Assembly (NCBI GenBank): GCA_026874595.1
Contig: CM049311.1
Coordinates: 11,749,676-11,813,675 of the forward strand
From: Sipunculus nudus
Taxonomy: Eukaryota > Annelida > Sipuncula > Golfingiida > Sipunculidae
Length of the DNA stretch: 64,000 nt
Reading direction: 5' to 3'
How positions within the stretch are numbered: position 1 is the stretch's first letter; each line of letters opens with the position of its first letter. The notes beneath the pieces are model-generated. The model worked only from the letters and a program-made list of their open reading frames with translations. It ran no database searches and was not told where the DNA came from. The position numbers and the translations under genes were made by a program. Positions 24,071 to 37,623 of this stretch are shown piece by piece.

Positions 24071-26357
24071 ACTTCTCTTGGTCCTGCATTATACAGCATA
24101 TTGTCAGTATCATTTTAATGATAAATGACTCAGCATTTCCACCATGCCCTGAATTCAAAATTACGGGCACTTTTTCTAGTGTATTACCATTGCACATGTA
24201 AAGCAAATAGTTAAAATTACGTCTGGAAGTCAACCAATTTGGACTACAAATATCATGAACAAATCTCTTGAACAATCAGGCTCCAGGAACGAGATATTTA
24301 CCAATACCATCCTAATTTTTAGCTTTAATTACCAAATACTTTTCAAAAGAAAAAAAGCAAATTTTTTACGATTTGAGCATTTCTATTCATAATATTGGTC
24401 ACTGGTCTCAATAAATATAAGACACACCATTCACATGTAATACTCAAGCAATGACAAAAGAGCATTCACTGACCTCACAAGTACTGTACCAACATACTTT
24501 GTTGTAAGAGAAGACAGCCCTATTAATCCAAAGATTCCTTTGTGAGTAAGGCCTGTTTGTATATAATGACCTTTGGGTGTTAGACAAGGTTAACAAGACC
24601 CTCCAGGGTAACTGATAAAAGCCTGATTCATTCACTATGGACTACCCCTCAAGCAGAATTCCAAGCATGCATGTAGTGAATACTTCGTGTTTCTTGACAT
24701 GACAGAGGTGCAAGGTCAATAACTGGAGTGTAACCATATAGAGCAGACTATGATTTGTCGGGTTTGTGTGGTACGTACATCAATGCTACCTCCCTTGATA
24801 TTATACGCTTTACTGAACACGACCCTGGTATAACAAAACAGGCGCGTGTATGGTTTTAATACTATTCCAAGTGAGCAGATTTTACACTTTACCACCATAC
24901 TTCCTGCTGAAACTGTGAGGTTACATAATTAAAGTGCACTGCCATGGAATTGCTAATTACTTGTACACATTGAATAATTCTTATAGATTTATAAAAACTG
25001 TTTTGCCTGTAACATCAAATTTTTTATAAATGTTCACAAATTTGAACACGTCAGCTGGTTTCTGTGGATTTCAATCTCTTAATAAACAACCAGTGATTGA
25101 TACATTTGATCTTGGTAAATATCTGTTTATATATATCATAATGTGTAGTACATAATTCATTATTGTCTTTTTTCATACTGAACAATAAAAATATTCTTCT
25201 GTTTGTTTAACAGTGCTTAATATCCATGTTCCTTTTAATATTCATGAGACGAGTCACAATGTCATGAGAAGTTAAAAGTGTCAATAGTTTGACTAGTTCA
25301 AGTTTTCCAAGGTCTTTTTTCTCGGTTGGCACATAGAAAAGTGCCTATTGTTTATTTTATTTGTTTGGCATTATATCAAATAAAATGTTGCACAAACTAG
25401 ACAAATTTTATTAAAATTTTTATAAATTTGGGCAATTAAAATGATGTACAAAAGGTTGTCTGACATTGAAAACTGGTAGCAGGTCATTTTTACTTCCTTT
25501 CATTTGGACAACAATGTGCAAAAATAACATCCACACATCTCCATTTTCCTGCCATTGTTACCTTATAAAAAGTAAAATATGATAAACTACTTGGACAAAA
25601 GTGTCATGCAAGAATGTAGTTTTAAGAGTGTACAGGAGTAGGCCTAACCTCAGAATTAAGATTGATGTTATACTTAAAGAGATTTACCCTCCTGGCTTGA
25701 ACCCAAAAAATCAAATCCATTAACAGCAGTCTCATGATATATGGAAACTAAATTTTCATTCCAGCCTGTTAGCTTGGCCAGCAAAAAACATCAAGGATCA
25801 ATGCAAATGTACTCTTAATGTCTTCAATATTTGCACCAAATTTTAGCAGACCTTTACAGATTTCAATAACAGCTGTTGGTGCAAACTCTGGCCAGTTCCT
25901 ACTTGGAGGGCTTGTATTTCCCATGACTGGTATTGTTTATTTTTTCTTCAGTGTCTCAGTCCACAGGAGGGCAATGTCATTGAAATTGGACGGATATTAA
26001 GAGTATGTTGTGCCAGACTTTACTCAAACAACCTTTTAATGATAAGACCACCTGGTGGGCTGGGCTGCCATGGTAACAGCACTGTACAGTTCTCTACCAC
26101 TGCTGGCAGTCACTGCACTGTAAGACCTAGGTACACAATGGGCATGGTTCCAGTTCTATTTGGTAGACAAGAGGTTCCAGAGTGCCATGTGGGTGATTCA
26201 GCAGTTTTCTGAGTTTATTTTTCAAAGATCAGGATATATGGTCTTTTAGCTAGCCATTTGTCAAGATTTAATTGAGATGACAATAAATATGTCTCTGAGA
26301 CTATGGGTAACCATACAATGATAAATGATTCATCTATTTTTATGCCTTATAAATAAT

Positions 26358-26510
26358 ACAGCAAATCCCTGTTTAATGACCACCTCAGTTTAGCAACGAC
26401 CTCAAAATAAAAAACCCTTTTTTTCATAGTCCCAATTCTTATTGGCTCTTTATATCAGACCTTGCTTTTACGACCACCTCAGAAATTTATGCAACCCTTT
26501 GGATCTTTTA
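26358..26510 (+). mobile_element. Decayed pogo/Tigger-like MITE fragment
   Basis: TACAGCAAATCCCTGTTTAA is followed by repeated 'gaccacctcag' words (near 26380 and 26475), a pattern common in Tigger-type MITEs. No right terminus is clear. Confidence 0.3.
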
Positions 26511-28285
26511 CAGGAATTACTAACAGTTCATTCATAAGTACACAGAGTAGGCAAGAAATTATATACATTACAGTTAGTAGTTTCTACAGAAAAGGTAGGT
26601 GAGTGGCTGGCTTTAAGTTCCTTCAAGATACAATGTAGCAGCAGATAAGGATATAGAGCTTAATATACTGGGCTAGATGAATGTCTATTTGCACACTCAC
26701 TATATGAGCAGACTGCCAATGTACACACCAGGACATCTACACACATTAATCAATATCACTGATAAACAGCGGGCAGCAGCTCTCACAATATTAATGAGAT
26801 GGTGTGAGAAGCAGCTTTATATAGAACAGCACTCAGAGAGCACATATACCTCCACCCAAAACAAAATGTCTGTTATTTAAAAAAATTAACTTACAAGTGC
26901 ATGCTTATAGCCTAATAAACATTAAACTAATAATGGCTTATTAATATTAAAAGTGACATATAATCCTAGTAGTATTAAATCCCTCCATCAGGTAAAAACA
27001 CAAGCTGCATGTGTTATTAATCAGCCTTTCTAAGACAGATGTAAAAAATAGACAAATAATGAACCTGCATCTAAACCAGAATCTGGACCATATATTCTTT
27101 TTTTCCTTAAATCCAAAATATCAACGAAGTTTCATTGATATTTATCCTTGACTTTTCTAGCCATAAACATTTCACAAACCAACAAACAGACAAAAGTATA
27201 ATAACATAATCTACAGCCTACCTTTGCTGGTGAAGGTTATATAAAATACTGTTATATATTTGTCCTCCCTAGTTGTTATCTATAATGAAAGGACCAAACA
27301 AATCTGTGGTTATTCTGCTGAATAGACTGGTATGTTGGTGATTCATTAATCTTTTTAAGTAGTCTTTATTTATGAAAAATAATACATGAAGTTACACATG
27401 AGAACTTCCATTTTCCTCACCAGCATATTGCAAGGTTATCCAATCTGCCCTGCTGATATTTTGGGAATGCAGCATTTCATTGAGATTACCCAGAATCCTT
27501 CATTTGTCCTACCCTGATGACCCATAGGCAGACAATCCTGTTTGTATCATGCAATGAGATACCACAGAATATCCTCTAATGTAATCAAACATACATGTCA
27601 TACATCTAACATAAGCTCTAGATAATGAGATCTAACATAGGTCTGACAAAATAAAAACATGACTGTGAAGGCAAAAGATAGACCACCAACTTGATAAATT
27701 GTATATAGTATTTAAACTCTGATGTATTTTGAAATATTATATATATGTATTTATAGTGCTTGCACAATGTTTATATGAAAATATATAAACAGAAAAAGTA
27801 TACAGAGTGAGAAGAAGGGACTAAACTTACCAATCATTATTGGAATATTTGTTTGTATTCAATTTTTTAAATTATAAATGTATATCTTAATATATCAGCT
27901 ACTCTCAATATGTTTCATTAAGTATTTACATCATACTTATATGATTACATTGATAAACAATAATAAGAGAAAGAGAAGAAATTAGTGAGAAAGAGAGAAA
28001 GACAAATAATTAAAGATTACTAATGGGTTAATTTTATAATATTTTTTTACACATGTAGGTATTTTCATATACTACCAACAATCTCAATTACAGTAGCTTG
28101 TTTACTTATTAACACTTTGAAACAAGAACACTGTAAACTTATACATTACTGATTAATTTAATAAAATAAAAGTAGTTATTTGCAAGTAATACTGCAGTGG
28201 TGAGTCCCAGGCAGGAACATAGTTATTAAACTCTCCAGTAATTATTCTGGCTATATATGTAATATCTGTAATACAATGTACTTAC

Positions 28286-28329
28286 CACTAGTATTACTAT
28301 AATCTTCTTCTAATGGTACCCACTCATAA
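28286..28329 (-). CDS. Weak candidate cassette exon of the minus-strand PPTY gene
   Basis: The minus strand shows an acceptor (aaaaatatag, poor pyrimidine tract) and a strong donor, AGTG|GTAAGTAC, bounding 44 nt. Read in the frame that splices into the 6899-6997 exon it encodes YEWVPLEEDYSNTS. That frame does not accept the phase of the 35.5-kb exon, so it would have to be an alternative, unlinked 5' exon. It could easily be chance. Confidence 0.2.
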
Positions 28330-29004
28330 CTATATTTTTAGCCACCATATAAAATTTAAAAAATAAATGAATGATTAAAGAGGCTCGATCGAGGGCTTGC
28401 ACTCACAACACAAATACTAGTATAACCTAGAGTCCTGTACTCACGAAACGTGAAAGATCCATTGGGACATCATATATTCTTGTCCTTATTGTATGAAATT
28501 TTGAAACTGGCCCAATAATGTGTGGTCTAAAATGCCTGTTTTGTCCTACACTGCATGTTGTTGTTTTCCTAAGCACATACTATCCCAGTTTGAAAATGAT
28601 GAAATAGCCATTCAAAATGGAAAAGTCTATGGTAAATACCAATAATCCTGTCTTACACCCAGTTCTGTTTTTAGCATACATATTGCAAAAAGTCACGATA
28701 AATATGTCAGATACATGGTTTTATAGGGGACTTTAATAAGACATCTTTGATTGGTATGTTTAATTCTCACTACAAGTCGAGAATAATCTTTGATTACACA
28801 ATAGGATGCTGTTTATATTTATATCAGCATGTAATTTATAAGGGTAGCATATCAAGTATGAGTTACAGAACACTGAAAAAAGGTGTAGTGCATTGTGACT
28901 AGTAAAAGTGATAACTTGACAGGATATCAATTCATCAATACCAAACACCAACCCACATGCAGCTGAAATTTCTAGGCTATTAAGTACATATGATATACCA
29001 GCTA

Positions 29005-29135
29005 GTGTGTTCCAGGGGTAGAGCACAAGGCTCATAGCCAGGATATTGTGGGTTTGAATTTCAGCCAACAAATGTCAGTGACATTTTTCATGGCTGTCCC
29101 CCCCCCCCCCCCCCCCCAAAAAAAAAAAAAAAAAA
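29005..29135 (+). mobile_element. Degenerate tRNA-derived SINE with a C20/A18 tail
   Basis: The sequence GGGGTAGAGCACAAGGCTCA, a CAT anticodon-like loop and the box B-like GGGTTTGAATTTC are spaced as in a tRNA. After about 40 bases comes a run of about 20 C and 18 A. The stems are imperfect and box A is weak, so this is a SINE remnant, not a tRNA gene. Confidence 0.45.
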
Positions 29136-31313
29136 CTGTGAGCACTCTGCAGGCATTAATGGGGAGAAACCCAAGTCATGTTTCATTCACAAACAAGTTC
29201 ACCTTTTGGGGGTTCCTCCATGTTATAATCAAACAGTGGGGATGATTACACACTAAGGACCCGTACGGCAGGTTTGATAACAAGCCTGGTTGATGTCAGG
29301 ATACTCGTGCTACTGCCCAACCCTTGTAGTTCGAACCAGAATGAAATTCTGCAAATTTGCACATTAATTAGTCACCTTCATAATAAAAAAAGTACCTATT
29401 CTAACTACAATATGACACTCATTAGCATGTTTATCTTTACTAAGGCAAAAAAATTATAATCCAAAATCACTGTTACTGTTTATAGGGTTTTCATTGGTCT
29501 ATGCCCTACACATCCACAAAATGTAACCAAAATTATGTTTGAGTACTGGAGAATAAAACAGCACACTTTTCCTTTTGGTGTACTTGTTAAGCTTATGATA
29601 ATACTGCAATAGTTTGCTGATTCCCAAATTAAAGCTAAATCAAGCCTAGTATTTCAAAATATCAGACTTCTATGCTACTAGCAATGACAACATGACACTC
29701 AGGCCTTTAGAAATAAACTGAAGGGCCTGGACCATCGTCTTCAGTTCAACCAAAATCGACGTTTGGGGTGACAGGCTGTGGCTACTATGCTATACTAGTC
29801 CCCTCATAAATCTCATGTAGTCAATTTGAGGCAAAATTGTGAATTCACAACAAAATCATATATTAATATAAATTTACATACAAAGTTTTGGTTAGTGACC
29901 TAATCACTAACTCGCTGCTGGGATATATACATCCTGGACAGTTAGTTGGCTATGACAGATAAGGGTCCTGATGGAAGGTGCCATGGTGGATGGCATATGT
30001 TGATGACTCAGCCACTTTGGCCACTCTTGGGCCAGTGCTTGAATTGCCAAGGGAGTGACTAGTCCGGTGCTATCTTTAGGCATGATTTAAACAGACAGTT
30101 CTTAGTGTATCATGACACCGTTTTCTGAAGTCTTCCCCAGTAAAACTTTAAAATACTGAAATAATTATTTGAACTGTCTAATGAGACATAGTTGTTGTAG
30201 TGAACACTACCGTTTGTTGCAGTGGAAATGGTGAAACTAAGGCACTATACTGGTTAACATGAACTGTATTATCAAACAGTGATGTGTTCTTTGGATATAA
30301 GTCAAAGTATAACAGAATGGCATTTTTTCTGGTTCCCTGAACTAAATTTCCTTTTTTTTTCTTGGGGAATTATTCTCATTAATCACTTTTCCTGTACTAG
30401 AAAAAGAAACCCATTCTCTTGGTAACCCTTGATTTCTAAGATATAAATATTTTATTGATAATTAATTACTGAACCTGAGTCAACAACTGACATAAAGTCA
30501 GCCCTAGAATATATATAATAACAAGCCTAGCCAAGTGTGTATATAGTTGATCAAGTATTCGGTCAGTGCATGACTACAAATAGAAAACCATAAACCATGC
30601 TAACTTGTGGGTTCATGTTTTACATATACATATTTACCACAAAGTGACCTCAGTGTATTATTAAATGGCCAATCCCCCGGTGTTTACATGATTAGCATTA
30701 TAACATAAAGCTATAAGGAACATGAGGGTTTCTGATTAAGCTCATAAGATTATTATTATTATATTACTATTATTTTATTTTATATGTATACATGTGTGTG
30801 TGGATCAATCTATGTAATGAAGACTTCTATAAGTCTGGGTGTTTAGCATTTAGTTGAACTAGATTTTTTTTTTTAATTTGTGTGCAATTTATAACTTGTT
30901 GGCCTAGATTTTTGTTTTTATTAACGGTAATTATCAGAGTAACTCATGATAAAATTGACTAGAGACTGACAGGTCACACATGTTCTCATATGTAATATTA
31001 TTAGCCATACTACCTGTGATGAGCAATAAAATGTTAAATGTATTTTCCAGTAGAATAATCAATGCATTTATATCCAACATAAAATGCTTATGACCAGGTA
31101 CACTGGAATGTCAATAGCCTACCAGATATTAGGGTTCAAAATTACAAGCTGTCTGGTTGTCCTAGATGAGTATATGCTGATAGGTAAGACTGACAGCCTG
31201 TAGTTGATTCTGGACATGCATCCAATGGGGATATCAAGTGAAAAGATAGCTGCACTCCACCTCAAAGACATAATACCAAGTTCACCACCAGATGCTTTAC
31301 ATGTATACAAGTA

Positions 31314-31473
31314 CAATGGAACCTTTCTGAAAGACCAGCTGTTTAATAAGACCACCCTTAAGTGAACCAAAAGCATTCATACTGGTTATATCTGACCACT
31401 CTTATAAGACCACTTGTAAATTAAGACCACTTTTGCCCAGTCCCATGGGTGGTCTCCTAACACAGGTTTCACT
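31314..31473. mobile_element. 160-bp Tc1/mariner/pogo-type MITE
   Basis: The left end is TA followed by CAATGGAACCTTTCTGAAAG. The right end read inward is TA(T)AGTGAAACCTGTGTTAGG followed by AGACCA. These give imperfect inverted ends flanked by TA. Internal 'aagaccac' words repeat, and there is no coding content. Confidence 0.55.
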
Positions 31474-33109
31474 ATATAATATAACAGTAATAAATACAAG
31501 AAATGGTCACAGGCCACAATAGTCCCACCAGGGTCTTAATCAAACTGTACTGCAACATTGGCTATGTTTGTCACGGTTCAAAAGCTTAGGTCACTGGTTA
31601 GTTTTATATAACTATGACTCTGGCCAGGAATAAGAAACAGCTGTATGCCACAGTGGTGAGAAAGCCTGAATGAATGGAAAAATATATGATGGTAAACCAG
31701 ATTATCTCTAAAAATAAATGGATTGTTTCTTGGGTGTAATCCAAACTCTCCACAAAATTTCAACAAAATCAGTTCAGAACTTATTGCGTAAAATAGCACA
31801 CAGACAAACCAAGGGTACACCATGATAGTCTCAGCACCTGGTGAAAATATAATAATTTATCTAAATGCTGGGCAGCAGATAATCAATGCCCTGACCCAAG
31901 GCCCAACATGAGAGCATTTTCTGATTTTGTACCCATTTATTAACAGTACAAGCTGATAAGAAAATGATCTTTAAACTGGATGCCATATTAGATGGTCCCA
32001 ACAGGCTGTACTACAAGAGGACCAGTGTTAAAACACAGAATTTGATGGCAAAGTGATGCAAGAATTCAGAAGATGGAGTTAAATTAAGAACATGTTTTCA
32101 TAGTTTACTGGAATCATTCAGAAGAAAGTGAAATGAGATGCAGAAAAACCACTGTTTCAGTCAATTTAAAGAACAAATGCAGTCATGCACTTTGGATCAA
32201 TACCTTGGTGGTGTGTTGCCTTTACCAAAAGGCAATGGACATTTTTCAAACTTGAATGAAGTTTGAAGTATGTTACTTTCACAAAAAAAGTAGCAGTTTT
32301 GCCCTCTACAAGTGATTACAAGGATAATAACTGGTCATCATTAGAGAACTTAATGCCACTGCTTCCACTTCATATATACTGTGTCTGATTGATTGACCAG
32401 GTGGTACGTATTTTGGCCATACCCATTAAATTTGTTTTTAAAATAATATATATAACAATATCATCAATTTAATATAATAATATTATGTAAACTATTATAT
32501 ACATCAGTTAACATTTGGAAATGCCGGTTAGCATGTGTCAACAGCCTTTGCCGTTTAGACTGGATATTTATGTTTTGTAACTAATGATATAAATAATGTA
32601 CTAAATTAATAATTATATAGTCCAATACAGCTAAATAAGGCTAGTCAAGCAGTACTGTAAAACAGGATATGGCCATCTATCACTGTATCTGAATATTATG
32701 ATAGGAAGTGAACATCCTCTGTTCTATCACTTTAAATCAGCAAATATTTAACTGACAAACTCACTACCCAGGTCAAATCCTTCCTCACCACTGTAAACAC
32801 TGTCAAAGATAAACAATGTCACAGATATTGCAACTGGGTCAAATGAACATGATATTATTCTTTGGTTTGATCTGATAATTACAGAACTGTACTTCTGTGG
32901 TCCTGTAAATCGATCTGGCAACAAAACCAATGAACTATCATTATGTCTGTTGGCTACACAGACTGTAGTGTAAAACTTAAAACATAAGCATCTGCACAAG
33001 GCATTTCTCCTATCAAGCATTTGATTAATATACTTACTTTTTGACAAAGGTTAGCATTTATAATGATGGATCATATGTTTTTAATTGTATAACATTTATG
33101 CAAAAAAAC

Positions 33110-33420
33110 TTTAGAACAATCTGTGTTTACCAATAGTTTCAGGCTTAAGTTTACTATATACATGTACACATTTTGGATACAGAGTTATTTGATGTGTTTT
33201 CCAATATCACGCCTATATATCAATTGAGATGAAGTACAGGAATATATTTGATACAAATTTCACACTCCTACTAGATGTCAGCCGATTTTACACAGATGAC
33301 TGATAATGAAATCACAAATGACCTGCAACACCTCTAAAAAGCGACTTATAGTTTATCATTGGTTTCTAATACACTGTCGATGATCGATTATGATCAAGGA
33401 AGCGACTCCCAACACAACCC
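33110..33420. repeat. Dispersed repeat, copy 2 of a pair (other copy near 6330-6620)
   Basis: This carries the block order described for the 6.3-kb copy, ending GATTATGATCAAGGAAGCGA then CTCCCAACACAA. The copies are diverged. Confidence 0.5.
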
Positions 33421-35499
33421 TCCACAACTGACTACAGCACTAATTAAAGTTGCCAAGTTATTTAACAGATCTATACAACACCAAGGTGTGTACAAAGCTG
33501 ACAGCCGACAGCAGTACCGGTACCAGATAAATCACATCAACTATACTAAAATCTAGGTCATGTGTGCAAGGTTTACAACCAAGAGTAAATGCATTGCTTA
33601 ATCCTATTGGAGTCAAGCTCAAGTTAAATATGAGTGGTTATTTACCACATGAACAAATTATCTACTACTTTTCACTTAATAGTATCACAATACATTAATT
33701 TACCAGTATAATTTTTATAATATCACAAGCATGACTTCAAAACCAGTGAAAAATCAAACCAGGTATGTAACAGGGATAGACATTTAACATTGTTCCACTG
33801 CCTGGGGCAGGTTATTGAGCCTTTGGGCAGGTGAAAACAGGTAGTTGCCTCCCAAACCAGGCATAGAGAGAGAGGGCCCAACTATTTCTTCTACATTTAA
33901 GAACAATTATTTATCACATGACCAGTGTCATTCTGTCTACATGACTTGAAAGTTGACTCTGCTTATAACAAAAATAACTATTTTGCTCAAAATTTCTATA
34001 TTCCATCTCAATTATTGCCAGAGTACTCAATTTGTTTACATGGTAATAGTATGAAAAACTCAGAAAAGTTCTCTAAAAATACATGTCAGTACACCTTGAT
34101 GGAATTAAAGGTCTGTAAATGTTAGATAACAAGTTTTAGTTTTTAACAACTTGATAATTTAGAGAATAAATTCAGGCATGTGACAAAAGCATTTGGGCAG
34201 GAAAATTTATTCAACTAGATACCCTACTTGGCAGGTTAGAAACAAAGTCAGTGTCTAACCCTGAATATATACACAGTTACAGATCTACAGCCTTAAGGAC
34301 TGATACAGGCACGTGTGTACACACAAAAGCTGGTATGCCCTGATGCTGCTTACTAATGTTACTGACTATCATCAATTAATTATGTGAAATCAATTATTAT
34401 TAAATTAGACCAAAGAGTGTGTACAGAGTGCTCATATGTGTGAGTATGAGGGTCTTCCCATAATGCCTACACCTGTTTTTCCCATAACATCAACCACAAA
34501 ATTTGATTGGAATCCTAAATATTTTCAGGCATTTTACATAAATAATTCAGAATATGTCTACATTAAAAATGTAGTTTACAATTGATTAACTTATCTTCAA
34601 ATTATAGATTTATTTTACCAAGATTTGTTATATAATCTAGCATATCACAGGCATATAATCCACCTTTTTATCCCGCACAGCATTGAAGGTACACTATTAA
34701 AGGTGTATTATACAGCATATAAGCTCTTTGAGTAAGCACCATTAAGATAAAAATGTGTGTACACATACACACATATATGTCCAATTTGGATGAATACCAA
34801 AGTTTCCAAGCAAAACCACCCCACCAAGTAGACTTATTTTCTCCAGTTCACACGTATATCTGATTACCATAATAAGACTGAGACCACTGACCAGTGGTCC
34901 TATCTTGTGCATGAGTGATTATTCCCAAATAAAGGAGAAGAAAAATGAAAAAAGAAATACAGAAGAAGGGACCCTTATGAAGCAAAAATAAAAACAAAGA
35001 TGTGTGTAATTGCGTATTACAGTAACCAGGTGGAATGCCAACTATGTTTATGTTTTATACCACTGAATTTGCCCAATGCAAGCTTATTTTCACTTGTGCA
35101 CAGAAGCAAGCAATTGGTTTTAGAGGAAGATAATGGCAGATACCACGTCATATTTTTATGTATTTCTTGTATATTTTACATACCTGGTATGTGAATAAAT
35201 CCCTTTAATAAAGAAATTTCTTTAGTTATATATTAAAGATAATGTTATTATTCTTTCTTCAGGAATTTCATTCTTGCATAAGTGATGTTGGAAACACTCC
35301 TGGTCCTTTCTCTGATGAGCCCTGACACCGCTGTTTTACGAAAGATTATTTTATTCTTTCTTTAAATATCATTCTGCCATGTTTGTAGATGTTATTCTAC
35401 ATTAAATGCACAAGCAATCGCAGAGGATCATACAGAAAGCGTACTACAGTCTACAGAGAAAAGCATGCTAACTATCCAGCAAAACGTCAACTGACTTAC

Positions 35500-35569
35500 T
35501 GTAGTTAATTGGTGGTAATTTCTCCACCTTTGAGGTATATGACAGGGCCTGAGGGGTACCGTCCGCCAT
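35500..35569 (-). CDS. First coding exon (N-terminus) of an unidentified minus-strand gene
   Basis: On the minus strand an ATG in strong Kozak context (CCAACGATGGC) opens a frame reading MADGTPQALSYTSKVEKLPP then INY, ending after one base of the next codon at the donor CTACA|GTAAGTCAG. The exon probably begins at 35629, where 'tttggtttgacctcag' is a fair acceptor, giving 60 nt of 5' UTR. Phase 1 at its end fits the 6899-6997 exon exactly (A+GA). The family is not recognised; there is no signal peptide or membrane segment in the visible part. Confidence 0.65.
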
Positions 35570-35629
35570 CGTTGGATACTCAGCGAGCAGCGATCTCTAA
35601 TTAAACCCGAAACTCAAAGAGACAGCTTG
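35570..35629 (-). other. 5' UTR part of the first coding exon
   Basis: This lies between the acceptor-like 'gacctcag' (AG at 35631-35630) and the ATG at 35569, and is richer in CG than its surroundings. It could instead be the start of an alternative first exon. Confidence 0.45.
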
Positions 35630-37235
35630 CTGAGGTCAAACCAAAAAGGTCAGCCTGGAAACATGTAAAATATGTATATTAACTGAACCTCAAGTAGAAA
35701 ACAAACAAATATTTAGATTCACACACATATATAAATAGGTATTTAAATTGTTCACTCATGACGAGTCATGTGGATGACCACCCACCTGTACACAAGGGCC
35801 AGCCAAGCGGTTCAGGACTTGGTACTTGTCCAAAGTTGGTCTGACCAGAATGTTACACAGATCAGCTGTGAGATAGCAGCAGTTACCTTATATGGTTTCA
35901 CCTGAATAAGGTCACTTTGATAAGACCTGGTGTATTTATCTCAGACATCACTGCACATGCTGGAGCCATGTGCCGTTTAGCTACAACATTGCACAACAAA
36001 TGATGGTGTTGCATCACCATACACCAGATTTAGCAACTAGTCTAGGGATATTATCTCTTTGAGGGGTGGCTCCTTTTGAATCAGTACTTGCTAACCAGAA
36101 AAACTTTTAACAGTTGAAAAAATATGTTAAATATGCAGGTTTTTTTCAAACAACTGATCATGTCAAATCATAATTAGTCTATATATAAAGCACCTTACTT
36201 GGCAGATTATATAATAGGGAGTGCCTATTTGTGGATCAAATTAGTAATGCCGAATCCATTAATCTTATCTCAATCTCCTCACAGTGGTCAAAAAAAGGGA
36301 GAATCAGCATTTTTTTACAACTGATCGTGTCTAATCATTTTAACTATATATTAAGTACCTGAACACTTATTTTCATCTTTGGGAGCGTCTGTATGTGGTT
36401 AAACTAATACAAACAAATTAACTTTCATCCTAGGTTCTTCTAAGTTGGAAATATGTGAAGAAAATACAAGTTTCTTCAAACAACTGAATGTGTCAATGCC
36501 TGTTAAATGAAGCAACTATGGCTATTAAATTCCTTCCTCAATGGATATTTGTGATTTTATTGAGCTATTCAAGAAAAAAACACTATCCTCGTTTCCGCTG
36601 ACTAGAGGTTCACACTTACCGTACATAACCTGTATATACTAGAAAATCAACCTTTCTCAAACATGCCAAGTTAAACGCTTTTTCCCCCTGTTCTAAACGA
36701 TCCTATTTTGACTCGCTGAACCAGAGCTAATTTTTCACTGTATCATTTAACACTACTTCATACAAAAGTATTGCACATCAAAGTCTTCATGATCCCTTTA
36801 TTTAATCATATATACAGATCAAAAGGAGCATCTGCCTAGGATTTTCATATTATCGTGATAATGCAATCTTATTAAATGAGCCAGGTATAAGCAGATCTAT
36901 ACGGATAAACAACTTTGTACAATTATTATTTAGCAAGATATGTACTGTATGACCAGGGAATTTTTTCAATGAAAAGTTACATGTGTGTTTTCCAATTATA
37001 CTGATATTTCAATTGTCTTTTTTATAGTCATGCAGATTCTTGATTTCTGGTTAATCATGTTTAAGGTCTGCTTACATCAAAAGATACTGGTTTACCAATC
37101 CCTTTCATCTGCTGCCAAAATATTACATAGGGGTTTGTATTTAAGCTACAGCTAGATGGCATATTATACATGGATCAGGCTGTTAATCACATCTACATTA
37201 TTCCAATGTTTTCATTAAAAATTCAGGATTATATT

Positions 37236-37623
37236 CTTTGGTTGCCTTTTTATTCATGAGGGGTATAATTTTGCAATATTCGCAAATGTTAAATATGCAA
37301 ATATGAAACCCTTTGGAATTAGATGCCCCATCAACTATGATGGCCTCTGTAAAACACCTCATCAGCCACCTGATGTGTGCCCATGCATTAGCCGTACACA
37401 CAGACTGTGATACATGTCCACTGTGATACAAGTCTTAATTTCATGACTGAACCAGAAATTAGTAAGGTATTGTAGGATTTTTTTCTTAACTTTAAATCAA
37501 TACAGATCCTGCTTTATACTTAGATTTTACATGCCCTGGTGAAATCGCAAAAAAACCCTTGCAAAATGTTCAAAATAAAAAAATCTCGAAATTTCAGCCT
37601 CCCAAAATTAAAGCAAACCACAG
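37236..37623 (-). mobile_element. TA-flanked MITE family M3, copy 1
   Basis: The ends are CTTTGGTTGCCTTTTATTC on the left and, read inward from the right, CTGTGGTTTGCTTTAATTTT. The right end abuts TA. Internal words ('gcaatattcgcaaatg', 'gaaaccctttgg', 'gatgccccatcaac') match the reverse complement of the second copy at about 40242-40688. Confidence 0.55.

Larger units (their letters stand above)
6998..35499 (-). other. Very large intron (about 28.5 kb) packed with repeats
   Basis: The interval lies between the two best-supported coding exons of the minus-strand gene. I find no further exon of convincing quality; one weak candidate is listed at 28286-28329. It carries most mobile elements and tandem repeats of the window, annotated separately. 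The repeat-free stretches (about 7.1-10.0, 22.3-28.2 and 29.2-33.1 kb) are AT-rich with no coding, RNA or regulatory signal that I can support. Confidence 0.55.

Noticed and set aside
32748-33047. 99-codon open frame on the minus strand
   Set aside because: No domain or homologous pattern recognised; no flanking splice or promoter signals, and it lies in a repeat-rich intron.
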